Source of the DNA: Tetrahymena thermophila SB210
Taxonomy: Eukaryota; Ciliophora; Oligohymenophorea; Hymenostomatida; Tetrahymenidae
Reading direction: 5' to 3'
Assembly (NCBI RefSeq): GCF_000189635.1
Contig: NW_002476535.1
Location: forward strand, 62,001-126,000
DNA length: 64,000 bases
A program made the position numbers and the translations under genes. Below the pieces are notes generated by a model, which did no database searches, had not been told where the DNA came from, and saw only the letters and a program-made list of their open reading frames with translations. Shown in pieces: positions 39,409-53,606 of this stretch (its first letter is position 1; each line of letters starts with the position of its first letter).

Positions 39409-42299
39409 TCAAAAATTTATTTATATTTAATTTACTGCATCTTTGTTTTTTTGTTCTTTTTAGATTGATTTTAGATTTTTTTCTAGTTTAATAGGAGCAT
39501 TCTGCCTGTATTCGATAAACATATTTATTTCTTTATAAGTAAATATTTAGAAGAACTATTTTTTCGTGATACTAAGCAAGAAGCAATTTGTATGAGCTAT
39601 TGTACTAGCCATTCTTCCTATTTCATAAATGACCTCTTAATCACCAAAAAACTATCCTTTGCTAAGTATCTTCTCATTTTTAAGAGTCTTTGAAAAAGTT
39701 CTATACTCGTGATAATCGTAATCAACGATCTTTTGAAAGTTTTTCTAAATTTATAAAAGCACAGTTAAAAAGTTAATAAAATGAAAATTCATATTATATT
39801 AATGAAAATTTTACTTTAGGCCAACAGTTTTAATTAAGCATATAAAAAACTGTTTCACATCTTATTTAGCCCTCGTAGATAATATAAAAATAATTAGGGT
39901 TATCTTAAAACTCATAGATTATCTCATCCTTTAAGTAAAGTCTGCCTTGAAGGGAGTCACATAATTTTGTTAAAGTCTCTTTAGGAAAATCTTTAAAGAG
40001 TGTCTAAAATCTGATATCGATCTTAAAATTATTTAATACTCTTTCTTGTTAATTCAGAATTATTTCTTAATAATCTTTTCTCTCAAGATATATAATGATG
40101 CTCTGCTTAAGAGCTATGAAGTCATTGGTAACTTTTGTTTCTCTGATAACTGCATCTCTAAAATATAATTCTTCTTCTTATAGCAATCTGATTTATTTTC
40201 CATCTTAAACTTCTTCTATTTGACCTTCAAATATGACAAACATATATTTTACTTCATCTCCAGAACTAAATACTTTATAAAAATAAATTAAATTGCCATT
40301 TAAAATAATTTTAAAAAAATCTACTTTTTTCTCCTTCCCAATAAATGTGAACCTTTAAATTTTGGCAAATAGACTTCATTAAATCAGAACTTATATCTTA
40401 AAGCTATTTAATCTTCCTCATATATTCCTCTAAAGTGTTTAGATCGCTGATATATCTATCATTTATTCTATATTATAAAAAGAATCATTTTTATAAAAAA
40501 ACTTTAAATATTTATTTATCAATATATCTACTCTTTCAAACATATTCTAGGAATAATAAGTTTGTTTGATATTTAAGTTTACAGGTAAACCTTAATAAAA
40601 TCTGCTCTCTTTCTAATCCAAGGTGGGAGAAATTCAGATGTAAACTTGTTCATATATTATACATTTAAGTTTATCTTTTTCATATTGAGAACACCATTTC
40701 TTCTCTCAAAATTCTTTTTCTTCTACCTTTGATAATCTTATGATTGTATGACTTTATCAGTTTCTTGTAAAATTTAATTTTAATCAATAATAACATCCTC
40801 TTCAATAAATTGTTAGCTTCCTTAATTTTAAACATATAATTCTTAATTCTCTATCTACTCATTAGGAGTTTTAGAAAGCATTTATTTAACATCTATCGGT
40901 TTATTGTCATTACTATAATATAAGCAATCACTTTTTCTCTGTCTTAAATTTGTAGATGCTCTTAATGATAACTAGCTTTGTAAAACTTATGTTTAAAATG
41001 ATGTAAATGGTCTATTTTATTAGTTGATGATTGGAGTTATATCAACAGAGTAAGGAGTTATAGGATGGCTGGACCCAGTAAAAGTGTGGTTGTCTAGTTC
41101 GCTCTAATTACTCTAATTAAATAATTAATTACATATTAATATTTTAAACAAATCAAATCTAATTTTTTCTGTTAAAAATAGCTTTTAAAGCCAATTAAAA
41201 CCTTTCAATAGCATAAAAGTATTTATAAATTTATTAATTATTATTAAAATTTGTTATGAAATTATTTATTTATTTAATTTTTGTTATTGATTCAGTCTTT
41301 TTTAAGATTTAACACATGTAATAACTAATTTTATTATTACTTTTTGTTAAAATAGTAAACAAATTTTTAATTTAATTTAATTCATACCTGTTTTTCATTG
41401 TTAATAGAAAAGTACTCTATAGAGTTGTTAATAGAGAATGAATTTTATTGAGAGTTGCAATTATAAAAATCTAGAGATTGCTATTTAAGACCTCTATTTC
41501 TTCTCTTGAAAAGAAGTGGAGCGTCTTAATTACTTTATTTATTTAATCTTTAAGTATTTGATCTTGCAGTACTTGCTCTTGTTGTATAACTCATGTTATG
41601 AAAATAGGCATTTTTAATTGTTTAATGGCCATCAAGCTATTTCTGTTATTTGCTATTAGGTTGTTATGAAATATCATAGCCATTTTAGAATTACTGTTCA
41701 TTTAATTTATAGTCTTATATGCTCAAACCGCTAATTCTTCCTCTCATCTATTATGAGCTCTCATTTCGACTGGCTTAAGATAAAGGTGGTTTACTATAAA
41801 AGGTCTGCATTTACAACTCTTTTGTGCTCTTTTTCTTTTTTTCATCAATACTAAAATGAGTTATTGCATTTTCCTAGCCGTACTAAGCATCAAAACTTTA
41901 ATTTAATCTACTAGAAGCTGAAGTAAATTTTATATCACCATTTAAAGGAGTCAAAGCATTTCTTATCTTATTCATAGATTATTACATATTTTCAGTCAAA
42001 ATTGGCTTAGGTTTAGGTACTCCATTTGGAGAATTTTTCTTTTATTAGTGGATTTGTATAATATTAATAGGAATATGAATGTGGTTTTTTAATAAGCTTT
42101 AAGGTAGTTTCGTAACGCTGTCTTATATATGTTTAATTCTTTCCTCAGCTGTTGCATTACTTTCTTGATCATATAAAATTCTGTTTAAGTCTTTTTCCTT
42201 AATAGAATTTTGAAGATAAAGCTTCTTTAAAAGGGAATTTTAAGGTATCTGAGACTTAATTTATTAAGGTAATTATTGATGTTTCTTCTAAGATTCCAT
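39409..42299 (-). CDS. Protein with two cyclic-nucleotide-binding-like domains, 801 aa
   Basis: Coding order: 42299-41388, 41103-40591, 40546-40503, 40467-40325, 40272-39815 and 39744-39409; total 802 codons in phase. Residues 1-470 are polar, Ser/Gln-rich and probably disordered. The first beta-roll (about 520-610) has VHIYWEGEKIFSSGDEVKYM and VIFEGQIEEV, but its phosphate cassette is degenerate. The second (about 635-760) has LYLKDEIIYEFQDNPNYFYI and IYEGQIRCET, then GQFFGDQEVIYEIGRMASTI, where the canonical FGE reads FGD but the cassette Arg is kept. The fold is the CAP/PKA-R type, without a kinase or channel domain. It may bind cAMP or cGMP through the second domain or be a structural relic; ciliates have many such proteins. 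Introns of 35 and 44 bp are notably short. Confidence 0.85.
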
Positions 42300-43547
42300 T
42301 TTAATAAATAGTTTGTTTATTTCTATTATAATTTTTTGTTAGTGATAATAGTAAGCCAAAGTAATTAGAAAATAATACTTGGTAGTTGATTAGTTTTATA
42401 TTAATTTAGTAATAAGTATTTATTAAATCAATAATTAAATTCTAAGTTTTTTAAATAATTAAGAAACAAAAGTAAACAAGAATATTTTCAAAGAATGAAA
42501 TTTAATTTTCGTTTGTATATTTATCAACATTATTTTTACCGTATAATTTATTTGCATACTTAAACAAATTATTAATTTTAATATCGCTATGCTCATTTAA
42601 ATACCACATTCATTAATTCATTATTAATTTTTTCATTTAAATTTTGAATTCATTATATTTTTTTTTACAATTATTTTTAATTTTTACTTTATCTAAATTT
42701 GAAATAATCAGCAAAATAAAAATAACCTTATCGCCTATTTAAAATGATAATTTGTAATTTACAAAAAGCCTATATTAAGAATTTAAAATAATTTTTTATT
42801 ATTTTTATTTCTTATTTTTTTGGGTTAAGTTTAAACAAATCAATATATTTTTTACTTGTTTTAATTTTAAGATTATCAAAATTTAAACCAATCTTGTAAA
42901 TGAAATTTAATTGTTAAAAAATAAATTTTATTTAATTAATAGATATTATACGTTAAGATACTAAATCAAACACGAAAAGAGTGATCAATCAATATTTCAA
43001 AACTAAATAATAAATAAATATTTTATATGGTTTTTAGTATAATAAAAAATTAAATATTATTATTCTTAACATTATCAATTATATCATTAGAATAATAAAA
43101 AAAATTAATAACAACCTTTTATATATAATATTAGTTCACACTAAAATCTTAAAATGGAAAAAATTTATTTTCTAAAATTTATTATATGTAAAGAATATAT
43201 TCTTTTTAAAATGAAACAAGAAAAATTTAATATTTAATCAATATTCTAAGTTGATTTACTGCTTAATAGTATATATAAAAATATAAAATAGATAAATTGG
43301 ATAATATATATTATTAAAGTATAATCTAACAACCTTGGCACCTTGAGATGATGGGCATCTAATTTTATCTCAAATCAATTTAATAATAAAATCTTAAAAT
43401 TCAAAAAATTAATTTTTATGAAATAAATTTTTAGCATACTGCGTATTTAACACAAAATCAAACAACAAAAATTTGTGAGTCAATAAATAGTAACAAAATA
43501 ATAGATTATTATTCTTTATATTTTATTAAAATGATTCATTGTTATTT
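42300..43547. other. AT-rich intergenic DNA with one GC-richer hairpin island
   Basis: No gene seen. The only structured part is the island at 43331-43373, listed separately. Confidence 0.6.
43331..43373. other. GC-richer island with two alternative hairpins
   Basis: The stretch contains TTGAGAT (43343-43349) and ATCTCAA (43367-43373), a 7-bp inverted repeat, and nested inside AGATG...CATCT (43346-43350 with 43356-43360) with a 5-nt loop. The two pairings share bases and exclude one another. It lies about 175 nt beyond the stop of the lipid-droplet hydrolase, on its 3' side, so it may be part of that mRNA's 3' UTR or an unlisted small RNA. Confidence 0.35.
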
Positions 43548-44672
43548 TCAATATTTATTCTTAATTTTATCATTGATCCAATCTTATAAAAGTTGAGCTT
43601 AAGTACGAGCTCCTCCTACTACGAATGCATGCTCTAAGTTATGGTCATCAAGCCTAGCATCAATGGCAGGAATGTCTTTCTTTATTTAATGATATAAGTC
43701 AACTGTAGCCCAATTGTCATTTCTACCATAGTAAAGGGTTATTTCATTAATATATTTTTTTAGAAGGTCATCTTATCTTTTCCTAACAAAAGTAAATTCA
43801 AGCTATGCCATGTTGGAGATATTGTAAACAGTAGTATAATCAAGGAAAGAAGTAACGGTTTCAACTATATCATCTATTGGTTCTTGTTAATTCTGATTGG
43901 ATAAAACTAACTAAATTAAAACTCTTTTTACAAAATTTGGTAAATATTAAAGAATATGAGCAATAGTAGCTGACACTTATTTAACAGGGAATCTTGTTAA
44001 TATGTTAGTATGCTTATAGTTAGGCATTTCATTCATTCTTTCAATAGTAGGAAAAAGCTTAAAGCAGTGAAGAATTTTATCTTTGGGAAGATAATCCAAA
44101 ATATTCAAAACAATATAAGAACCGATTGAGTGAGAAACAAATATGAATTTAGTATTAGGATGCTTGTGCATCAAATATTTCATAAATTCAACTTTATGTT
44201 CAATTTAATGCTCTAAAACGTTAAGCTTTTTTTTAGGTGTCTATTACTGATTATTATGATGCACTCCGTGATAATGGTGATGTTTATAATCAGTTTCGAC
44301 ATGATATTTCTTTTTCTTACCTTCAAATCCCAAATGTCCAACATGGCAAATAGCGTAAATATCATAAGCATAATTTAGATGCTAAGCAAGCTAATTTAAA
44401 AATAAGTCATAATACCTTACATATCCTGGATTGCCTGGTACTAAAACGATAGTTATATCTTTTTATTTTGGATCATGGGTATGATGATTAACTCTCTTTT
44501 GAACTTTTAAATATTCAGTATCGTAATCACCAATCTTTTTGTAGAAGTACTAAGATTTAAAGTGATATAGAGGTTACCTGAATTTCTTTGAAAATAAATT
44601 AAGAATAATTTAAATCGAGAGTATAGCTGGTAGTACCACGTAGCCAATTACCTTTGCAATAAGTTTTAGCAT
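43548..44672 (-). CDS. LDAH: Lipid-droplet-associated hydrolase-like alpha/beta hydrolase, 374 aa
   Basis: Intronless. Residues 1-25 form a hydrophobic N-terminal segment (LIAKVIGYVVLPAILSIQ) that may anchor or target the protein. The core begins ITIVLVPGNPGYVRYYDLF at about 73-91, the family's oxyanion region. The nucleophile elbow is FVSHSIGSYI with Ser182; the LHCFKLFPTIERMNEMPN phrase just after it is diagnostic of LDAH. Acid Asp319 in LYYGRNDNWA and His348 in HNLEHAFVV complete the triad. A His/Lys/Gln-rich insertion (about 118-148, with HHHYHGVHHNN) is unusual. LDAH proteins sit on lipid droplets and affect neutral-lipid turnover. The catalytic set is intact, so the protein should be active. 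Confidence 0.92.
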
Positions 44673-45136
44673 TTTTACAAAATTTTGGAAAGTACTAATT
44701 AGATTCACAAATTTTAGATTTGTTAATTTAATTTTTATATAATCAAAAACGAAATTAAAATAAGATTTGTTATACGATATTTTACCTGATTACATTAGAT
44801 AAATCTTAAAGATGACGCAAAATATAAAAAAATAAATAAATAAATTGATTAAAGTAAAATTTGTTTAATAAAAAACTTTAATAACAAATAAATCTTTCTT
44901 TCTATTTAATTAAATTTTTAAATTTAAAGTATCTGTAATTAAAATAAATAATCATAAAACATAAAAACATTTGTTTGAGCATTTATTTTTAAATAAAAAT
45001 AAGTCTATTTCATTTAAAATTCATATTATTTTAATTTCAACTCAAATCGTGATGTAAATTAGCGCTCTAAGGATTATTTTTGGTTAAATCATGTTGTTTT
45101 TTCTAAATTAATATAGAAATAAGCTTCTAAAAATGT
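44673..45136. other. AT-rich intergenic DNA
   Basis: Shared 5' flank of the hydrolase and 3' flank of the tRNA gene. No other feature. Confidence 0.65.
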
Positions 45137-45141
45137 AAAAA
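45137..45141 (-). terminator. RNA polymerase III T-run terminator
   Basis: Five consecutive T on the minus strand, beginning four bases past the 3' end of the tRNA; a second T5 lies at 45129-45133. This is the expected pol III stop. Confidence 0.7.
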
Positions 45142-45145
45142 TAAT

Positions 45146-45227
45146 GGCAACTGTGAGATTCGAACTCACGCGGATTACATCCAGGCGATCTTAAGTCGTC
45201 CCCCTTAACCAACTCGGGCAAATTGCC
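45146..45227 (-). tRNA. tRNA-Leu (anticodon UAA), 82 nt
   Basis: Reading the minus strand, a 7-bp acceptor stem (GGCAATT with AGTTGCC, one G-T pair), a D-arm with GGTTAA loop, an anticodon loop CTTAAGA centred on TAA, a long variable arm (GGAT/ATCC) as expected for class II leucine tRNAs, and a T-arm GTGAG-TTCGAAT-CTCAC are all present. It decodes UUA, a heavily used codon in this AT-rich genome. CCA is not encoded, as normal for nuclear genes. There is no intron. One A-C apposition appears in the anticodon stem as I fold it. Confidence 0.95.
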
Positions 45228-46603
45228 TTGATAAACTTTATAGAATTTAGAAAATAGATATTAAAGGATTTAATTTTAAAAATATCTTATGAAATATGCA
45301 AATTTTAACTTTGAATTAACTTTAAATAAGCTAAATTAATCTAAAATTTATTTAATAAGTTAATGTAAAAGAATTTTTTTTAAAATTAAAAAATAACTTT
45401 AAAAATAATAAATAAAATGTAAATAAATATTATAGAATTATAAAGAACCTTAAAATTGCCAATTTATACCCTGTAATGTTATTTAAAGTATTGAAATTAG
45501 TAAAATAAGCTTTACTATTTTACAATGGTGGGAGTAAACTTTTTTTCAAGTCAAAAAATTGGATTAATAATTTTAAACTTTCTATTAAAATAGAATATAA
45601 AAATAATTCAATTTAATTAAAACAATTTACTATTTAGGATACTAAAATTTTTATAATTTTAAAATATTATTAATTTTTATAAAGAATATGCTTTTAAAGT
45701 TAAGATTCTTAAAAATATTTACAGAACTATTAAGAAAAGATAAATTAGAAAAAAATCAAATAATCAACTTCTTTAAAATAAGTACTACAAATGTAAAAGT
45801 TTAAATTACTCTAACAAATGGATTTAATTAGTTACTTATTTTTATCATGCAGAATATATTCATTAGACTTAACTTTTGATAATCAAACAAATGTAAAATG
45901 TATGGTAATTTTATTTAAAAAAGGAATAAGTCTAGAATGAAGATAAGAAAATTCACAAAATGTGTGAACAAAACATTTAATTCCAGAATAACAGAATTAT
46001 TTTTCATTTTTTTATAAAACAGTAAAAATATGATTAGGGTAATTAATTAAGTAGAAATGTTAAACTATTTTATAAAATATTTTTATATTCACAAGGAATA
46101 TTGTAAGTAAGCAAGTTATAACTAAATAAAATAAGAAAATTCTATTTAGGATAATCAGCTATTACTTTATATTTATGGGAATAAATAAATTGAAAGAATT
46201 TACAATTATATGATGATAAAAATTAATGATTAATAGGTATCTATGATGTATAACATATATACTTGATGAACTATTAACTATCTTAATATTTGTGAGTGAA
46301 TAGTAAAATCTTACGCATAATCTATAATTTAATATAGCTTTCCTATCTATATTAAAATTAGAGGATTAGTAAAACCTCTACTGGGCTTTTAATTTGGTCT
46401 ATAAACAATTATTTCGCAACAAAAATCAAACTAATAATAAAAAAGAAAAACAAAATTTATATTAAAACATCATAAATTAATTACATATCAAAAATCTTTA
46501 AATTTAAAGTAGAAAAAAAAATTAGTTATCAAAAAAAAGCATATTTAAATCTCAAAACATCATTAAACAAACTATCAATAAAGGAAAATAAATAACTTCA
46601 GAA
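45228..46603. other. AT-rich intergenic DNA
   Basis: 5' flanks of the tRNA and of synthetase 3. No other feature seen. Confidence 0.65.
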
Positions 46604-49600
46604 ATGGGCCAATTATAAACCTCTACAGATAAGCAGTAAAGCAAAGTACTTTACTCAGTACCTGTATCCTTAAATAGCGTATCTTAATCTTCAATTTACA
46701 GAAATCCTTAGTCAACTGAGAATCTTATTAATACTTTTGATCCAAACATTCTAACTCTTAAAGATGCTTTCTTGAACAGTGTCAAGCAATATGAAAACAA
46801 CAATTTTTTAGGCAAAAAGGATGCCAACAAGAATGAATATAAAGTAATTTATTCCTCTTTATTTTAATTGCATTTATTATCTTGAAAATTGTTAAAATAA
46901 TCTTATTTTTATCATCAGATTATTTAAGACTTTATAACCTGAATGATTTTTTTAAATACATTAATGCTAATTTTCAAATTAAATATATTCTATATATAAT
47001 ATTAATAATTTATTTATTTATGGAAATTCTAAATTTAAAATAACTTATTTTACAGCTTAAAATAACTCTTTTAAATAATATTAATTTAATATTTTTAGTG
47101 GTGGACATACAAACAAATACTTAAAATGAGTGAAAAAGTAGGAAGTGCCATTACAGATAAGTGCTTATTCAATCAGAGTGAGGATTTAAATACTGTTGGT
47201 ATATTTGCAAAGAACTGTTTAGAGTGGATTGTGGTTGAGTATGCATGCATTTTATACAACTATGCATTGGTTGCAGTTTAAAATAATGCTATTTCTCATA
47301 TTGTTAATGAATGTAACTTAGAAACAATCTTTTGCAGTGAGGAGTTGATTCCATAAATTATGGATATTGATAATGTCAAGACCATTGTGTGTTTTTCAAA
47401 TTCAGACTAATTTAATGAATCATACTATAATTAGCTCATGCTTAAAGGCAAATAGCTGATATTTTTCAAGGACCTATTGCTTTAAGAAGAAATCCACCCT
47501 TATGCCAATATTAAGCCAAGCACAATTTACACTATTTGTTATACAAGTGGTACTACTACAACTACTCCTAAGGGTGCTATGATTACTCATGCTAACTGTA
47601 TTTCATCTCTAACCCCATTTAAGATAGCTAAAGATTAATGTAATTTACAATCATTTTTAATTTGATTTAAATCATTTGACTTTAATAATGCTAAAATGTT
47701 TATTTAAGATAAAAATGTTAAACAACATAAAATTCTTAACAATATTTATGAAGTTTATAGAATCAATCTAATAAATGAATTCAATTATTAACAATTGTTA
47801 GAAAAAAAGATAAAAGTTGATAGAAATATTTGATGTTGTTTGGAATATTATTATTTCTAATATTTATTTGGAAAATTAAAATCTACCTATTCAGTCAAAT
47901 TTCGAATACGTAATTAAAACAAATAAATCGCAATCAACTTAAGTATTATTGAATTGTTATATAATAAATATAGTTTATCTTTTCTAGCAATCGCTATTTA
48001 ATCAATCAATCAATTATTGTAAGTATTCATAAAACAATTTGATAGTAAACATGATCAAAGCATTACAGCATTAATTAATTATCATCCCTCATTATAAAGC
48101 TATTTCTTTTAAATATTCAATTTTTACATTCCATTTATCTTATAAAAAGAGCTAAAAATAAATTAGAATGATATTTACTACAGTGTCCTTCCATTATCTC
48201 ATATTTATGAGCGTGATGTATGTTAAAATATGATGGTAAACGGTGCAGGCATAGGATTTGCATCAAAAGACTTAGCTTCTCAAAAGTTAGATTTAGAAAT
48301 TCTCTAACCTACTATTTATTGCAGTGTCCCTCGTCTTTATAATAGAGTTTACCAATCAATTAAGGATAAAATCCAAAATTTCGATGAAGGTCTCTATAAG
48401 AAATTCTTTGAATATGCTTTGGACTTCAAGATTTCCAGTTTATGTTCAAGTGGAGAAAACTATAAGAATCCCATTTTCGATACTCTCATCTTTAACAAAT
48501 TAAAAAAGACATTTGGAGGTAAAACTAGAGTGCTTATTTGCGGTGGTGCTCCCCTCAACGACAAAGTTTTAAATTTTCTTCAAGCAGTGCTTTGTGTTCC
48601 TATCATATAAGGTAAAAAAATAAATCAATCAAACTCTAAAATAATTATTTTCTAGTTTGAAAAATTTCTAGAATTTAGAAATTTTCTTCTGCATAGTATC
48701 AAAGAAAATGGAATAACAGCAATCAAAATTTATTAGCTTTCATTTTCATTCAATATTTTATCAAAATTGCTTACACTTAAAAGTTATTCCCCAATACTTT
48801 TTCAAAATAAATAGTATAAGTTTTCCAAACTATAAAAAAATTTTGATTACTCTTAATCTCAAAATTTTAACTTTTAAGATTGTGTCATTTGCGTAATATC
48901 TTAATTAAAATTAGCTTGAATAAATATTCACTAAAATATCTCTATTAGAACAAAAGTAATTTAGATTTCATCATTATCAACTAATGATATAATAATAGCA
49001 CGAATTAATTTATACTTTCTTTTGCTATTCTAAATGCACAAATATTAATATGTGCTTTCAAGATTAATCAGTATTAAACAAAAACAGTGAATTCATTCTT
49101 ATTAAATTTACTCTTTATAATAAAATAAAATAATACAAAATAAATTTGCACTTCTATTTATAAACTTTATTTAATTCTAGATTTTTTTTCAATTTGTAGA
49201 CAGAAATAAATTTATAAATATAAATGCCATTTGCAATTTCGTAGGAAATTTAGATTATTTTAAATATATTTATAAGATAATCATAATAAGTGTTTACATT
49301 TGAAATATCTTAATTTTTAGTAAATAAATTAATAATCCTTTAATTTATAATAATTGTTTTAATTTATTTAGGATATGGATAATCAGAAAGCACAGGTGTT
49401 GCTCTAAGTACTGAAATTGAAGATAATTATCATGGTACTGTAGGAGGTCCTAAATGTAACATGGAGTTTAAGTTAATTGATTGTCCTGAGTTGAATTACA
49501 GTTGCATGGATTAAGATTAAAATGGTAGATCAAAACCTAGAGGTGAGATTTTGCTAAGAGGTGGTAAAATATTCAAAGGATATTTCAAAGATAGATCTGC

Positions 49601-50129
49601 AACTAAGAAAGCTATTGATAAAGAAGGATGGTTGCACACAGGAGATATTGGTGAATTATAATAGAATGGATCCCTCAAAATAATTGATAGAAGAAATAAT
49701 ATCTTCAAGCTCCCTATCGGCGAATATGTGTCTCCTGAAAAAATCGAAGGTATTTATTCTATCCACCCTGCGATATCTGAAATATTCATTTATGGAATGA
49801 CTGATAAAAATTACTTAGTAGCAATAATTGTACCTGAATTTTCTTACTTCTAAAATATACTTAAATTAGAAAATATTAATCAAAGCAGTGCTGAATATAT
49901 AGAATTAGTCAAAAAAAATCCTATAATTTAAAGAACTATTTCTGAAGCTCTTTAAGAAGGAGATAAAGAACTCATTCCATATGAAAGAGTTAACCAGTTT
50001 AGATTAGAACCTAATTCTTTCTAGACTCTTAATTTGTTAACATCTACAGGAAAAATATAGAGAAGTATTTGTGCTCAGTATTTCAAGACTCAAATAGATG
50101 AGATGTATTAATTTCATGAAGTAATTTGA
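46604..50129 (+). CDS. Divergent long-chain acyl-CoA synthetase 3, about 708 aa
   Basis: Exons 46604-46843, 47099-47639, about 48024-48611 and 49372-50129 (709 codons in phase). The fold motifs are recognisable: [43 protein letters not shown] at about 457, [28 protein letters not shown] and a C-terminal TSTGKIQRS. The ATP loop at about 229-241 is odd: [14 protein letters not shown] has one extra residue and lacks the second glycine of TSGTTG. The phrase VPLYDTLG of its paralogues reads VAVQNNAI. Exon 3 as modelled adds about 40 residues (48024-48166) absent from the paralogues; its start is the least certain join. The protein starts MGQLQTS, a possible N-myristoylation signal. A 760-bp last intron is long for this region. 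Function may be reduced or specialised. Confidence 0.84.
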
Positions 50130-51027
50130 TAGTTAGCATGATATTAAACTATTCACTAAATGATGATAAAAAATAAGAAATACTTAATAAAAACAACCAA
50201 AGAAAATAAAAAAACATTTAAAAATTCAACAAACAAATAAATAAAACTAATTAAACAATTTATTAATTAATTAATTTACTACTTCAAGAATTAAATTATA
50301 TTTAAATTAAAAACTTAAAAAAGGTATTATATTCATGTATTTTATATTATATTCAATGTTATGTAATTCAATATATTGTTAAACTTCAATGAATTAACTT
50401 AGATAATCTCTCAAAAAATAATTTTTTCAAATAAAAATTTGAAATTTTGAAAAAAAAGACCTTGAAGGTATATTAAACAGGATTTTGGAGTGTCTTAATA
50501 TATAAACATTGACATTAAATACATTTTATATAAAGTAAAATAATATTAATATAAAGTAAAATTTAGCATTTTATTTTTAATCTCCTTTATATAAAATTAT
50601 AGTTATTTAGGATTGTTTTTCCTTTTTTTTCTTTGCTTCTAAGCCAAATAATTATCAGGATACCTAGAAAGAAAAAAAAAATTTGTAAATATATATTTGT
50701 TTGTTTATTTTCTTGAATTTTATAAAGATCATAATTATTCTACTTTCTAAATATTTTAAATTTTTAAAGTTGTTATTATTAAATTTATCAGTAAAATATT
50801 TTCAATTGATAATGTTCTTAACATAAAATAAAATTTTTATATTAGATTCGTTTTAAAAATTAGTAATACCTTAAATTAAATTCTTACTGTTAATTAACTA
50901 AGTAAGTAGTTATTATTTTTTCAAAGATTAAGTAAAATTTTTTGTAAATTGCTATTCTTGTTATTTATGTTATAAAGATAGTATTTTAATCATAATTTCT
51001 TTTTGAATATATGAAGAAATAGTATTA
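50130..51027. other. AT-rich intergenic DNA with a possible coding scrap
   Basis: On the minus strand near 50600-50663 a frame preceded by a TTTCTAG acceptor reads YPDNYLAQKQRKKRKNN, typical of a charged C-terminal exon. I could not join it in phase to the WD-like gene upstream on that strand, so it is left unassigned. Confidence 0.45.
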
Positions 51028-52185
51028 TCAAGCGCTAATTTTACTATCTTTGCTTGATGAAAAAAGGTGAAGGCTAGAAAGTTTATCTGCTATTACAATA
51101 TTTTTATCGTATGAATCTAAATTAAATTGAAAGGCCGTAGCAGTTGAAAAATTTGAGTGCAAGCAGATGGTTTAATGGCTCATTAAATCATGGATATAAG
51201 CACCTTTTTCTGAAGAGTAAATAATAGATCTACTTCCATATTTATTTAATGAAGTGACTATGTTTGCATTAGGTAGATTATAATTCATAATCTGCTAAAG
51301 AGATTATTTGCATTTATTATAAAAAACAAGCTGCAAATAACCTCTCTAACTACCAATTATAAAAGAATCTTTATTGAAAGGAATTATAAAACCTAAATGT
51401 TCAAAATTGTGTTTACAAGTATGTAATATTTAATTATTATTAACTATGGCTAACTCTTTAGCTGAACAGCATACTATTAGCTCTGTATTTATTCTAGAAA
51501 CATGAGTTATTGCAGAATTGAATCTAAATTAGCTTGTTTCTTGAAAGAATTTATTTTCTTTTTAATAGTTTTAATAATTTTGATAAATCAAAATGTATTC
51601 ATCGCTGTTATAGAGTTCTTCCTTAATTCTACTTGCCTTTAAATTGCTTTAACTTAAGTTATTTTGGAAAGCTCCATAATTTATGCTTTCTTGTGAGTTA
51701 TTTGAGTCAGTGTTGAAGTCAAAAAATTTTAGCTATCCACATTTAAAACTTATCACAAATTAGCTATCAGATATTTTCTAAAATAGTTAAATCGCGCCAT
51801 CAAACTTATATGCAGAAATGACATTAATATGAATTTAGTTTTCTTGGATGTTTTTCAAATGAGCAAAAGTTTGAAAATTTAAATGAACTAACTTTATTAA
51901 GTTAGAAAATTAAGATTAAAGAAAGAAGAATCCATCTCCAAAAGGTCCGTGGATTTTATCTAAAGTATGATCAAAAACTTTTTAACTAGCTACCTTATTT
52001 AAAGATTTAGTTTAGAAAATCTAGAGCTAGCCTTGATCATCTCCACAGACCAAAAAACTTTCTGATAAAAATGAGATACAAGAAATATTATCTATGACAC
52101 TCTTCTTTGCTGATAGCCTATAATAATGATCACTTAAATCAAAGTTTTGATCTTTGTTGTTTGTTTCGTATGATACTTTTTTCAT
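51028..52185 (-). CDS. WD40-like beta-propeller protein, 385 aa
   Basis: A single continuous ciliate-code frame. Several blade-like repeats are visible, each a strand-rich unit ending in a GxLxxF phrase: ISFLSESFLVCGDDQGQLQIF at about 40-60, QFVISFKCGQLKFFDFN in the middle and FIIGSQRGYLQLVFYN in the last third. Classical WD dipeptides are mostly lost, so the propeller call is moderate. No signal peptide or membrane segment is seen, so the product is probably a cytosolic interaction scaffold. No partner can be inferred from neighbours. The reading depends on a run of six A at 51060-51065; an additional base there would shift the last 11 residues into a longer frame. Confidence 0.72.
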
Positions 52186-53606
52186 TTTTAGTTAATTATC
52201 TTTTAATTTTTCTACCTTAATATTATAATTTAATTTGTGGCCTTAATATGAAAGCTATTTAAAGGAAAATAAAAGATTTATTCTACTTGTAAGATAATTG
52301 GTTAAAAAGCTGTATAATTTTAATTAATTCATACATAAAACCATGAATTTTATAAAAGTGCGTATTAAATGCAAAATAAAAACATTTAGTTAATTAATAT
52401 GGTTTTTTTAAATATAATAGCTAATATTTTAATATTATATCATTTCCTTTTTATAGACGATTATTAATAATTACTGAATTTAAAATATGCTTTATGAATA
52501 ATCATTTATAATAAAATAATATATCACTTATTTTATGTAATTAAGTTGCCAATCATTAACATTTATTAAATGTTAAATTAAAAGTAATAAATTTATTATA
52601 TAAAAATACCATTTTATTTTATAATTCTAATTAAAAAAAGTGATGCTTAATACTTAATTCATAGTTAATAAATAAATTTAGGCAAATCAATACCTCTTTA
52701 TAAAAATATATATTTGCTGTTTTCATGATATTATTAGTAGATCTTTGAGCTATACTTTCATTTAATTAATATAAAAAGTATTAAATATTAATATTTTAAT
52801 TATAACTTGTAAGAATTAAAGTTTTTTTTGATGGTTCTAAAATTATTTATTTTTAATTACTATTTTTCTTCTTATTTGTAAAAACAAAATTGAATTATTT
52901 AAAAATGTTATTCATGATTATCAAAATTAGATTTTTCAATGAAATCTTAAAATATTACAATATCTAAATCATTATTTATCTCAGTTTGTTTTAACCATAA
53001 TCATTAGTTAAATATTATTTTAATACATTATTTTTGAAGAATTCAAACTTTACAGTTTATCATTTTTGTATTTTCTATTTTTTTGCTTTAGATTAAATTA
53101 ATAAATACATTTTAAGTATTTTCTCTTTACTCTGCTTCATTATTTTTAAATATAAAAGTTATTAGAAAAAAATTTTATTTTTATTTTAAAAGTTAAAATA
53201 ATTAATTTTAACAAAATTTATTCCAATCACTTTTACTGATTAATTACTAAAAAACTCCAAATCAAATAAATTTATAAACAAATCGAGCAATAATACTAAT
53301 ATAATAAAGGTAATTTGTGATCAAATTATATTTTGAATATCTTATTTAAAAAATATTTATGTAATTAAATAAAAGAAATAAATGTAAATTTTTAATGATT
53401 TTAGCACTTTTTAAAAAAACTACTGGCACAATTAATTACAAAATAAAAGAAATAACAAATAAATTTATGTATATATTAAGCTAAGCATGAAGAAAGATAT
53501 TTTGCTTGGATTAAAATCATAAATTTAATTAATTTGATTAAATTTATATAGATATTTAAACTTTAGAAAATATTTTATTATTTATTTATTTTAGTTTTTT
53601 TTATAT
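52186..53606. other. AT-rich intergenic DNA
   Basis: No supported gene, RNA or repeat. Confidence 0.65.
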